This document shows positions 53,013 through 61,900 of a DNA stretch of 64,000 bases, piece after piece. The stretch spans positions 62,001-126,000 of the forward strand of contig NZ_PXNS01000015.1 in assembly GCF_003045775.1 (NCBI RefSeq), written 5' to 3'. This stretch comes from Halomonas litopenaei. GTDB lineage: Bacteria; Pseudomonadota; Gammaproteobacteria; Pseudomonadales; Halomonadaceae. Within the stretch, counting starts at the first letter, position 1; each line of letters starts with the position of its first letter. Under the pieces are notes generated by a model. That model had not been told where the DNA came from, did not search any database, and worked only from the letters and a program-made list of their open reading frames with translations. The position numbers and the translations under genes were made by a program.

Positions 53013-53903
53013 ATGATCCGCAAGGCCGTTCTCCCCGTCGCAGGTTTTGGCACACGGTGTCTGCCGGCGTCCAAGGCCATCCCCAAGGAAATGATCACCA
53101 TCGTCGATCGCCCGGTGATCCAGTACGTGGTACAGGAGGCCGTTGCGGCGGGCATTCGTGACATCGTGCTGGTGACCCACGGCACCAAGAGCGCCATCGA
53201 GAACCACTTCGACAAGCATTTTGAACTGGAGGCCGGGCTCGAGGCCAAGGGCAAGACCGAGCTGCTCGAGGAGCTGCGTGCCATCGTTCCTGCCGACGTC
53301 AACATCATCAGCGTGCGTCAGCCTGAACCTCTGGGCCTCGGCCACGCGGTGCTGTGCGCTCGTCCAGTGATCGGTGACGACGAGCCCTTTGCCGTGCTGT
53401 TGCCCGACGTACTGGTCGACGATGATGGCCTTGAGCGCAATGACCTTGCCGGCATGATCGACGCCTTCGAGCGCACCGGACGCTCCCAGCTGATGGTGGA
53501 AGAGGTTCCACGCGAGCTGGTCTACAAGTACGGCATCGTTGCGCCCAAGGGCGAGTCCCCCGAGCCCGGTGAGTCCTGTGAGCTTTCCGGCCTGGTCGAG
53601 AAACCCAAGGTCGAGGAAGCGCCCTCCAACCTGTCGGTGATCGGACGCTACATGTTGCCGGGTCGTATCTTCCCGCTGCTGGCCAAGACCCCGCCCGGCG
53701 CCGGCAACGAGATTCAGCTTACCGACGCCATCGAGGAGCTGCGCGTCGCCGAAGGCGTGGACGCCTACCGCATGCAGGGCACCACCTACGACTGCGGCCA
53801 CCAGCTCGGCTACCTGGAGGCGATCCTGGCCTATGGTCGGCGCCACTCCCGCTATGGCAAGGGCTTCACCGAGCTGCTGAAACGCTACGCCGCCGAGGAC
53901 TGA
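53013..53903 (+). CDS. galU: UTP-glucose-1-phosphate uridylyltransferase
   Basis: A 296-residue nucleotidyltransferase making UDP-glucose for envelope sugars. Signatures: AVLPVAGFGTRCLPASKAIP at the N-terminus (UTP-binding), ITIVDRPVIQYVVQEA, FAVLLPDVLVDDD and the closing TYDCGHQLGYLEAI. The ATG at 53013 follows AGAAGGAAG and gives the standard N-terminus; the frame is open upstream but lacks support. A UDP-glucose dehydrogenase homologue follows 4 bp downstream, a pairing usual for active Ugd enzymes. Confidence 0.96.
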   Translation: MIRKAVLPVAGFGTRCLPASKAIPKEMITIVDRPVIQYVVQEAVAAGIRDIVLVTHGTKSAIENHFDKHFELEAGLEAKGKTELLEELRAIVPADVNIISVRQPEPLGLGHAVLCARPVIGDDEPFAVLLPDVLVDDDGLERNDLAGMIDAFERTGRSQLMVEEVPRELVYKYGIVAPKGESPEPGESCELSGLVEKPKVEEAPSNLSVIGRYMLPGRIFPLLAKTPPGAGNEIQLTDAIEELRVAEGVDAYRMQGTTYDCGHQLGYLEAILAYGRRHSRYGKGFTELLKRYAAED

Positions 53904-53907
53904 AGCC

Positions 53908-55200
53908 ATGAAGGTCGTGATACATGGAAGTGAGCTTTCGGCAGCCACCGCTGCCGCCGCGCTCTCCTGGGTTGGACATGATGTCTGCTGGCAACCGCTG
54001 GATCGCCGCTGGAGCGAGCTCAAGGATAGTGACTGGCTGATCCGTGAGCCTTCGGTACTGCAACGCCTGACGGAGGCCATGGAGGCCGGGCACCTGACCC
54101 TGGAGCGGAACAGCGAGGTCGACGGCCCTGATATCGACGTGCTGTGGCTGGCCTTGTCACCGACCCAGCGCGACGATGCCAGCCGTCTGGTGGAGGAGAA
54201 CGCCTCGCGTCTTGCCGACGGTGCCATTATCGTCAACAACGCGACCTTTCCTGTGGGCGACACCGAGCGGCTCGAGTCTGTGCTCGAGGGCCAGAATGTG
54301 ACCTCGGTGGCGCTGCCTGACACCCTCGAGGAAGGGCGGGCCTGGGAGACCTTTACCCGCGCCCGCAGCTGGCTGCTGGGCTGTGACGATGACCACGCCG
54401 AGCGCCAGGTGCGAGAATTGATGCGTGCCTTCAATCGGCGTCACGAGGTGTTCAAGCGGATGCCTCGACGTGCCGCGGAGCTGACCAAGCTGGCCATCAA
54501 CGGCATGCTGGCGACCCGTATCAGCTACATGAACGAGATGGCCGGGCTAGCCGACACCCTGGGCGTGGACGTGGAGTACGTGCGTCAGGGCATGGGGGCA
54601 GATCAGCGCATCGGCTATGAATACCTGTACCCCGGTTGTGGTTTCGGTGGCCCCAATTTCAGCCGGGATCTGGTGGGCCTGGTGGATGTCCAGTCGGCCA
54701 GCGGCCGCCACTCCGAGTTGCTCGACCAGGTGCTCGAGATCAACGAGCACAAGAAGGAGACGCTGTTCCGCAAGCTGTGGGCTCACTATCAGGGGCGTCT
54801 GGAAGGGCGCACCGTGGCCATCTGGGGGGCTGCCTTCAAGCCCGGCACTGCGCGCATCGATCATGCGCCCGTGCTGACGCTGCTGCGCGCCCTGTGGGCC
54901 CAGGGTGTACACGTCAGATTGCATGACCCCGCTGCGCTCCCTGCCGTACGTGCGGTGGTCGGTGACCACCCGCTGTTGAGCCTGCATCAGGACGACCCGC
55001 TCGACGCCTGCCATGGCGCCGATGCGCTGATGCTGGTCACCGAGTGGAAGGCCTACTGGAATCCCGATTGGATGGCGCTCAAGCGACAGCTGAAGGGCGC
55101 CCTGGTCCTCGATGGTCGCAATATCTATGACCCCCAGTATGTCGCCGCCCAGGGCTTTCACTATCGCGGCATCGGCCGACGCGCCGATCCGTCAACCTGA
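53908..55200 (+). CDS. Degenerate UDP-glucose/nucleotide-sugar dehydrogenase homologue
   Basis: A 430-residue protein with the full three-domain layout of UDP-glucose 6-dehydrogenase. The middle domain keeps ELTKLAINGMLATRISYMNE (Lys194, Asn198) and the C-terminal domain keeps WGAAFKPGTARIDHAP. Two key sites are altered. The N-terminal NAD loop, normally GxGxxG, reads IHGSELSAAT. The catalytic segment GGSCFPKD reads GGPNFSRD, so the nucleophilic Cys is Asn250 (Asp254 kept). A Cys at 244 is out of register. The gene is intact and coupled to galU, which argues against simple decay. Oxidation of UDP-glucose by the normal thiohemiacetal route seems impossible; a binding or regulatory role is inference. 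Confidence 0.85.
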   Translation: MKVVIHGSELSAATAAAALSWVGHDVCWQPLDRRWSELKDSDWLIREPSVLQRLTEAMEAGHLTLERNSEVDGPDIDVLWLALSPTQRDDASRLVEENASRLADGAIIVNNATFPVGDTERLESVLEGQNVTSVALPDTLEEGRAWETFTRARSWLLGCDDDHAERQVRELMRAFNRRHEVFKRMPRRAAELTKLAINGMLATRISYMNEMAGLADTLGVDVEYVRQGMGADQRIGYEYLYPGCGFGGPNFSRDLVGLVDVQSASGRHSELLDQVLEINEHKKETLFRKLWAHYQGRLEGRTVAIWGAAFKPGTARIDHAPVLTLLRALWAQGVHVRLHDPAALPAVRAVVGDHPLLSLHQDDPLDACHGADALMLVTEWKAYWNPDWMALKRQLKGALVLDGRNIYDPQYVAAQGFHYRGIGRRADPST

Positions 55201-55256
55201 TATATCGATCAGGACCTGACAGCCGAACCATCGGCCCGGCACCGGGTCTGTCCCGT

Positions 55257-55284
55257 AAAGAGCGCAGTATTTACTGCGCTCTTT
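55257..55284 (+). terminator. Intrinsic terminator after the galU pair
   Basis: AAAGAGCGCAGTA (55257-55269) and TACTGCGCTCTTT (55272-55284) are perfectly complementary; the arms almost meet, so the loop uses the inner TA pairs. It is placed 57 bp after the stop, between convergent genes. Confidence 0.85.
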
Positions 55285-55354
55285 GCTTTGGTGTCTTGTT
55301 CTGTCTTGGCCAGACCAGGCCTGGCCCGAACTGAGCTGCTCGAGGTGTCATCGG

Positions 55355-55921
55355 TCAATGACAGTCGCCGAGATTCTGGGCGACAAAGTCCCAGTGAATC
55401 AGCGGCCAGAGTTGCTCAACCGGAGACTTTCCACAGCCAAGATCCATGACCAGCAGCGGCCTGCCCGATGCGTCATCAAGCCGCTGGCCACGCGCACTGA
55501 TCGTCAGGCTCATGCCACGGTTGGAGTGCAGCAGCCACAGCCAGCCTGGCCGCCGGTTCCCTTGCTCCTGTTCGTTTTCGACCCGCCCGTGCATCGCCTC
55601 TCTCAATCCTGTAAAGGAACCGAACGTCTGTGTCAGTTCCTCGTTCAGTCGACCCTCCGGTGCTGTCGGGCGCGGTAACAGGCAGTGCCAGAACAGGGTA
55701 AGGTTCCAGGCTTCGACCGCATGTTCGAGCACCTCACCATGGGCCTTTGACATTACGTCCTCGAGGGACCTCGTAGCCGTGCCTGAGCCGCTCGCCCAAT
55801 GATTGAGCGCTGTCAGATGACGTTGATGGTCCCCCTGGTAGCGATCCTCGACCCAGGCCTTCGAGAGGTAGGGTTCCAGTTGGTGGCTATCGAAGGGCAG
55901 CGCAGGCAATTCAAGGATCAT
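55355..55921 (-). CDS. Superoxide dismutase-like protein lacking metal ligands
   Basis: A 188-residue homologue of Fe/Mn superoxide dismutase, aligned by eye with SodB along its whole length. It starts MILELPALPF (SodB FELPALPY), has AWNLTLFWHCL (SodB VWNHTFYWNCL), TFGSFTGLREAM and ends HWDFVAQNL (SodB NWEFVAKNL). Of the four metal ligands, His26 is Arg27, His73 is Leu74 and His160 is Gly164; only the Asp remains (Asp160, in VMDLGCGK). SOD activity is therefore very unlikely. The reading frame is intact with an SD (GGAG), so a non-enzymatic role or recent loss are both open. It is followed (convergently) by the degenerate dehydrogenase. Confidence 0.82.
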   Translation of the reverse strand: MILELPALPFDSHQLEPYLSKAWVEDRYQGDHQRHLTALNHWASGSGTATRSLEDVMSKAHGEVLEHAVEAWNLTLFWHCLLPRPTAPEGRLNEELTQTFGSFTGLREAMHGRVENEQEQGNRRPGWLWLLHSNRGMSLTISARGQRLDDASGRPLLVMDLGCGKSPVEQLWPLIHWDFVAQNLGDCH

Positions 55922-56155
55922 GGGGACTCCGGGGTCGTGAACGTCATGGTGAAGCGAGGTATGGCAGGTGCCCCACAGCAAGGCGTTGATAGGGATAGCG
56001 CTAACGCGTTATCCGTCTGCCGTGCGTAAATATGGTAAAAAACCTTACACTATCAGCCAACTTTGGCCGCCAAGGCCCGTGGCACGTGATCGGCCCTGAG
56101 CCAGCGATGTCATCCGGTGCCACAGTGCCACACGCTGAACCGCAAGGAGAGTTTC

Positions 56156-57025
56156 ATGGGGCATCCACCGGAAGTCGGCCGTCCGGGCGCTATCGTACCC
56201 GATCCAGGAGAGAGTGTATCCGCCGCTCGCTATCGCCGGCCCCCGGCGCCTAGACTTTGGCCGTTATGGCTACTGGTGCTGTTGATTATCTGTGCAGTGG
56301 GGGCCGCTGGCTGGCTGGCCTGGCAGGAACGTCAGCGGCTCGAGGGTGAGCTGACCCGCTTGAGGGGGGAGTTGTCCAACATTCATGCGCGGTTCGATGC
56401 CGAGCAGGGAGAAGGGGACCTGGTGGCGGACATCCAGCGTCGAGTGGCCGAACTCGAACAGCGGGACGATGCCCTGGCCCAGCGACTCGAGTCGACCGCC
56501 GAGGATATAAGAAACACTGTTTCCGAACAGGCACAGACAACGCTGGACCAACACAGCAACAACGCCGACACTCTGCAGGACGTCGAAGAGCGTATCGCCT
56601 CCATCGCCGATACGCTGGCGGCGACACGCACATCGCTGGGTGCCGTTGAACGAGCCGGCGACAATGCCCGAGGTGCCCTGGAGGCTCGCATGGACCGCTT
56701 CGATGATGCCCGCGAGTCCTTTGCCGGCCGGTTGGGGTCGCTGACCACCAGGGTCGATGAGGTGGTAACGCGCCTGGATACCCGGCTGGGGCAGCTGTTG
56801 CCGCGGTTCGACACCCTGGAGCAGCGGCTTGCCTCCCTGGACGAGGACGTTGAAGGCCTGCGCCAATCGCGCCAAGATGGTGCGGAGGAACGTCGCGCAA
56901 TGGAAGCCAGGCTCGAGCAGCGCCTGGATGCGCTGGATGACAGCGCCCGGTCGCTTGGCGCCGATCTTCGCGAACTGCGTCAGTCCCAGCTCGCGTTCAG
57001 CGCCCAACTGGAGGCGCTGCGTTGA
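56156..57025 (+). CDS. Membrane-anchored coiled-coil protein upstream of tamA
   Basis: A 289-residue protein I do not recognise. A Pro/Arg-rich cytoplasmic N-terminus is followed by one membrane helix (about residues 34-56, LWLLVLLIICAVGAAGWLAW). The remaining 230 residues are a predicted periplasmic coiled coil made of LxxRLxxL heptads (LEQRDDALAQRLEST, TRVDEVVTRLDTRLGQLL). The ATG follows AAGGAGAG and starts MGHPPEVGRP. It is 32 bp before tamA on the same strand, so a link to the TAM envelope machinery is possible by position only. A TACACT box at 56046-56051 may be its -10. Confidence 0.75.
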   Translation: MGHPPEVGRPGAIVPDPGESVSAARYRRPPAPRLWPLWLLVLLIICAVGAAGWLAWQERQRLEGELTRLRGELSNIHARFDAEQGEGDLVADIQRRVAELEQRDDALAQRLESTAEDIRNTVSEQAQTTLDQHSNNADTLQDVEERIASIADTLAATRTSLGAVERAGDNARGALEARMDRFDDARESFAGRLGSLTTRVDEVVTRLDTRLGQLLPRFDTLEQRLASLDEDVEGLRQSRQDGAEERRAMEARLEQRLDALDDSARSLGADLRELRQSQLAFSAQLEALR

Positions 57026-57057
57026 TCCAGCACCCACGTCAGGAAAGCCAGTCTATT

Positions 57058-58938
57058 ATGGAAAATCGCGTTCCCGCTCGTTCGGGTCTGGGTCCGTTCG
57101 TCCGTCGATCAGGGGCCGCCCTTTGCCTGGTCTCGGTGTCGGTGCCGGCCCTGGGCATGGATGCCGAGATCGTCGGTATCGAAGGGGATATGGCCAACAA
57201 TGTCGAGGTCTACCTGCAGGGGCTCGACGGCAGCCAGTATCGTGTGGAGCGGCTGCGCAACGAGGTGGTTCGACTGACCCAGGAGGCGATGCGGGTCTAC
57301 GGCTACTATGAACCGCAGATCGAGATGCGTTTCGACCGCGATGACGAGCCCCAGGAGGTCTTCCTCACCATCGACAAGGGGGAGCCGGTCAAGCTGGAAG
57401 TGATCGATTTCACCCTGGAGGGCGACGCCCGCGATGACGCCCCCTTTCAGTTGGCGATCGACGCCTATCCGCAAGAGGAAGGCGACATCCTCAAACACGC
57501 CCCCTACGAGAGTCTCAAGGGTAGGCTGCAGGGCCTGACCGTGGAGCGAGGCTACTTCGATTGGCAGTTCACCGATGAGCGCATGGAAATTCGCCCCTGG
57601 GCCAACAGCGCCCGGCTGTACTTGGGCATGGACAGCGGGCCGCGCTATCGCTTCGGCAGGGTCAATTTCAAGGGCCATCACATCGTCGAGGAACGCCTGC
57701 GCAATCTGGTGCCCTTCGACTACGGCGATCCTTACCTGGCAAGCGACGTCGCCGAACTCAACAACCAGTTGAGCGAGACCGAATGGTTCGGCTCGCTGAC
57801 GGTACGCCCCCGCCTGGAACGCCAGAAGGGCTCCCTGGCGCTGCCCGAGAACGACAATTGGTGGTACTCGGTGGACGTCGCGGAGATCCCGACGCCGTAC
57901 CAGGGGCCGCGGATCAGCCGCGACGCTCTGGCGGTGGCGCTTGGACTGTATCCACCGGAATTCCCGACCATGCCGATCGATGTCAGCGTGACGCCGGCGG
58001 ATCGTCACCAGTTCGAGGCGGGTATCGGCTTCGCCACCGATGTGGGGCCGCGCCTGCAGTTCTCCTGGGAGCAGCCCTGGGTCAACCGCTACGGCCATAG
58101 CTGGACCAATCAGCTATATCTGTCGGCACCGGATCAGCAGTTCAGCGGCACCTACAAGATCCCGCTGGAGGATCCGCTCAACGATAGCTACCGACTGCAG
58201 TACGGGCTGCGCCAGCAGGACATCGAGGACACCGAAAGCTTCGAGAGTACTGTCGATTTTGGTCGGCACTGGGTGTTCGAGAATGACTGGGAGCAGACGA
58301 TCTATCTGCGCGCCACCTACGAGGACTTCACCCAGGGTGACCAGTCCGACCAGGTACTGCTGCTTTATCCCGGGGTAAGCTGGTCGCGCACCCGTACCCG
58401 CAACCCTCAGTTTCCCACCTGGGGCGATCGCCAGAATCTCGAACTGCAGTACTCCAGCGACGCGTGGGGCTCTGACGCCGAGTTTTTCCGCATGACCGGC
58501 GATACCGCCTGGATCCGCAAGTTGGGTGACGACAACCGCTTTATTGGCCGACTAGGTGTCGGCGCGATCAATACCGACGATTTCGAGAAGATCCCTCCTT
58601 CGCTTCGCTTCTTTACCGGTGGTGACTCCAGCGTGCGTGGCTACAGCTACGAGTCGCTGTCGCCGGAAGACGAGAACGGCGACCTGGAAGGCGGTCAGCA
58701 CGAGTTCACCGCCAGCGTCGAGGCCCAGCGCCGGATCACCGGCAAGTGGTGGGGCGCGGCCTTCTTCGATGTCGGTGACGCCTTCTCCGAGTGGTGGCCT
58801 GGCGACCTGAACAAGGGCGCGGGTCTGGGCGTGCGCTGGATTTCTCCGGTCGGCCCGATCCGCTTCGATGTCGCCCATCCCTTCGATGACGAAGACGACA
58901 ATTTCCGGCTGCACTTCGCCATCGGGCCCGAGTTTTGA
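57058..58938 (+). CDS. tamA: Translocation and assembly module TamA (Omp85 family)
   Basis: A 626-residue outer-membrane Omp85 protein. A signal-like segment (GAALCLVSVSVPALG, near residues 19-33) is followed by about three POTRA domains (residues about 35-270, including DYGDPYLASDVAELNNQLS). The C-terminal 16-stranded barrel has the lid-loop motif VRGYSYESLSP and ends in Phe (LHFAIGPEF). With TamB it helps insert outer-membrane proteins or move lipids. The start at 57058 has a weak, distant SD (AGGA); a TTG at 57022 is the alternative. tamB follows after 34 bp. Confidence 0.93.
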   Translation: MENRVPARSGLGPFVRRSGAALCLVSVSVPALGMDAEIVGIEGDMANNVEVYLQGLDGSQYRVERLRNEVVRLTQEAMRVYGYYEPQIEMRFDRDDEPQEVFLTIDKGEPVKLEVIDFTLEGDARDDAPFQLAIDAYPQEEGDILKHAPYESLKGRLQGLTVERGYFDWQFTDERMEIRPWANSARLYLGMDSGPRYRFGRVNFKGHHIVEERLRNLVPFDYGDPYLASDVAELNNQLSETEWFGSLTVRPRLERQKGSLALPENDNWWYSVDVAEIPTPYQGPRISRDALAVALGLYPPEFPTMPIDVSVTPADRHQFEAGIGFATDVGPRLQFSWEQPWVNRYGHSWTNQLYLSAPDQQFSGTYKIPLEDPLNDSYRLQYGLRQQDIEDTESFESTVDFGRHWVFENDWEQTIYLRATYEDFTQGDQSDQVLLLYPGVSWSRTRTRNPQFPTWGDRQNLELQYSSDAWGSDAEFFRMTGDTAWIRKLGDDNRFIGRLGVGAINTDDFEKIPPSLRFFTGGDSSVRGYSYESLSPEDENGDLEGGQHEFTASVEAQRRITGKWWGAAFFDVGDAFSEWWPGDLNKGAGLGVRWISPVGPIRFDVAHPFDDEDDNFRLHFAIGPEF

Positions 58939-58972
58939 ACCCGATGCCGCTGGCCCCTGACACGAGGCTTCA

Positions 58973-61900
58973 ATGAGAAAAGGACGCGCCCTGTGGGCCC
59001 TGACACGTCTGCTGATCTGGCTGCCGTTGACCCTGGTTGGCCTGGTGCTGCTGATTGGCGGCCTGGTGCTGAGTCCCTGGGGCACCCGAATGGCGCTGGA
59101 TCAGGGCCAGCGCATGGGCTTTCTCGAGTACGAGGCGGTCGAAGGCGCGCTGCTCGACACCTTTGCGCTGGATGGCTTTCGCATGGAGATGGGCAGCCTG
59201 CGGCTGTCAGTGGACGCGTTGTCGCTGTCCTGGGCAGAGGACTGCGTTCTTGATGGCCGGCTGTGTCTTGATTACCTGAGGGTGTCGGGTACTGACGTCC
59301 GCCTGGGCGAGAGCGAAGCCGCGGAGGAGCCTCCCGTCGAACCCGAGCCGACCAGTGCCGAGCCGGGGCCCCTGGCGCTGCCGTTTCCCGTCGAGATCCG
59401 TGAACTGGCGGTCGAGGACGTCGCCGTGCAACTGGCCGACGGCACTCGACTGGCCTGGGACAGCTTCACCACCGCGGCGGTGGCCGAGGGCGATACCCTT
59501 AGCGTTCGACCTACGCGCCTGGCGGGTCTTCATCTGACCCTGCCGTTGACGCCCGGCGCCATGCTGGCCCTGAGCGACGCCGAACACGAAGGGCCCATCG
59601 TCAGCGCCGAGGCCATCGACGCCGCCATCGCGGTGCGCTCGCCGTTGCCGAGCGAGGCCGCCGCCGAGATGGAAGGGGCCGCAGCCAAGGCCGATGACAT
59701 CCCGCTGGGTGAGCGTGAGCGTCTGGTGCTGCCCGAGGTCACCTTGCCACTGGCCATTGAAGTACCCGAGCTGGTGGTCGAGGACACCACCGTCGACGGT
59801 GCCTTCGACTACCACGTCGAGCGTCTGGACCTGAGTCTCGATGCCCGCGGCCAGACCGTTACCATCGAGCCCCTGGCGGTGGCCTCCGCCGATGCCGACG
59901 CCGAGCTCCAGGCCCGCGCCACGTTGAGCGGCGACTACCCGCTGGAGCTCAATTTTGCCGCCGATCTGTACCTGCCGGAAATCTTCCCGGCGCTGTCCGG
60001 CGAGCGGGTCGAGCTGAGTGCAGCCGGCAGTCTGGCCGACCTGGAAATCGACCTGAAGACCTCGGGCCCGGTGGACACCCACCTGGTCGCCCGACTCGAC
60101 GCCCTCGACCCCACGTTGCCCTTCAGCGCCACCTTCCAGAGCCCCAGACTGCAATGGCCGCTGCCTGGCATGGACAGCCCCCTGCCTGAAGGCATCGAAG
60201 AGACTGGCGAGGTGAGCGACGCCGAGACAAGCGCACCAGACAATGCTGAAGCTGGCAATGCCACCGCTGCCACGGCCGAGGTGGAGCCGTGGATCGCCCG
60301 CGATCTGGATCTCGCCATCGAGGGTTCCCTGACCGGCTATACGCTGCAACTGGCCCTGGCCGCCGAGGGACCGGATGTACCGCCAACCACCCTGGCCCTT
60401 CAGGGCCAGGGGGATCTTTCACAGTTTGCCTGGGCGCCTCTTGAGGTCGCACCGGAGGGTGCCGGCGCGCTCAGCACCGAGGGACGTGTCGACTGGTCTG
60501 ACGGCGTCTCGGTGGAGGCGGCAGCGACCCTCACGGACCTTAATCCGGAACCCTTCGTCGAAGGGCTCGCGGGGGATATCGACGGCACCCTGCAGGTGGC
60601 TTTCACCCAGACCGATGAGGGTTGGCGGGTGGAGGTGCCGGCGCTGGAGATCGAGGGTACCCTCGATGGCCGACCGCTGTCGCTGGAGGCCCAGCTCGCC
60701 GGCAACAGCAATATGCAATGGGACATCGACAGCCTCGATTTCCGCCAGGGCGACAATCGCATCCAGGCCGTCGGCCAGGTCAGCGAGTCCAACCTCGACG
60801 TCGACGCCGAGATATCACTGCCGGACATGGCGAGCCTGTATCCGGGGCTTGCCGGCCAGCTATCCGGAGACATCACGGCCAGCGGCAGCCTCCAGGCGCC
60901 CCAGCTTGACCTTGCCTTGAATGGCAGCGGGGTAGCGTTCGAGGAAAATCGTGTCGGCGAGCTGTCGCTGTCCGGCCGTGTGGCCGGAATCGACGACCCC
61001 GAGCTCGATATTGGTCTTGAGGCAAGACAGGTCGAAGCCGGCGGTCAGCGATTCTCCGATATCGCCCTGGCTCTCGATGGGCGGCTGTCGGATCACCGCC
61101 TGGAGCTCACCGTGGAAGGCAGCGAGGAGGGGCCACTCAACCGTCTGGTGCTGGCCCTTGACGGGGCCATGAACGAGGCCCGCGACCGCTATCAGGGCAC
61201 CTTGTCGCCGCTGGAGGTCACGCTGCCCCAGGGCGATATCGCCCTCGATGATCCGCTGAGCTTCGAGGCTGACCTGGCCGCGGGGTCGGTCCAGGCCGAG
61301 CCCTTCTGCCTGGCACGTCGCCAGGGCGGCGCCGTGTGCATCAGTGAGCCGCTGAGCGCCTCGGCGGACGCCGGCTCGCTGACCCTCGAGATCAATGAGC
61401 TGCCCATGGACCTGGTCAACGAGGCCTTGCCTCAGGGCTGGGCCATCGACGGCGACACCGGCGCTCGTGTCGTCGCTGGCTGGTCGGCCGGCGGCAGTCG
61501 CTGGCAGGCCGACGTCCAGGTCGACAGCGAGGTCAGCGTGACCGGCGAGGACGCCTATGGCCAGCCTTGGTCGGTGCCAGCCACCAGCATGTCGCTCAGT
61601 GCAGACGCCAGCGAGGCCCGCATCGACATGGACCTGGCGCTGTCACTGGCCCAGAGCGGCGATATCGACCTGGCCCTGGCCATCGACGATCCCATGGGAC
61701 GCGGCGGCCTGGACGGTACCCTGACCATCACCGACGTGCGCCTGGCACCCTATCAGCCGTTGGCGGCCGGCCTCGATAAACTCGAGGGCAGTCTTGGCGG
61801 CACCATCCGTATCGCCGGCAGCCGCGAGGCCCCCGACCTCAGTGGCGACATCAGTCTGACCGGGCTCAGGGTCCACGGTGGTGATATTCCCCTGGCGGTC

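Noticed and set aside
53013..53903. galU plus dehydrogenase as an active UDP-glucuronate capsule pathway
   Set aside because: The dehydrogenase partner lacks the catalytic Cys and the NAD loop, so UDP-glucuronate synthesis from this pair is not supported.
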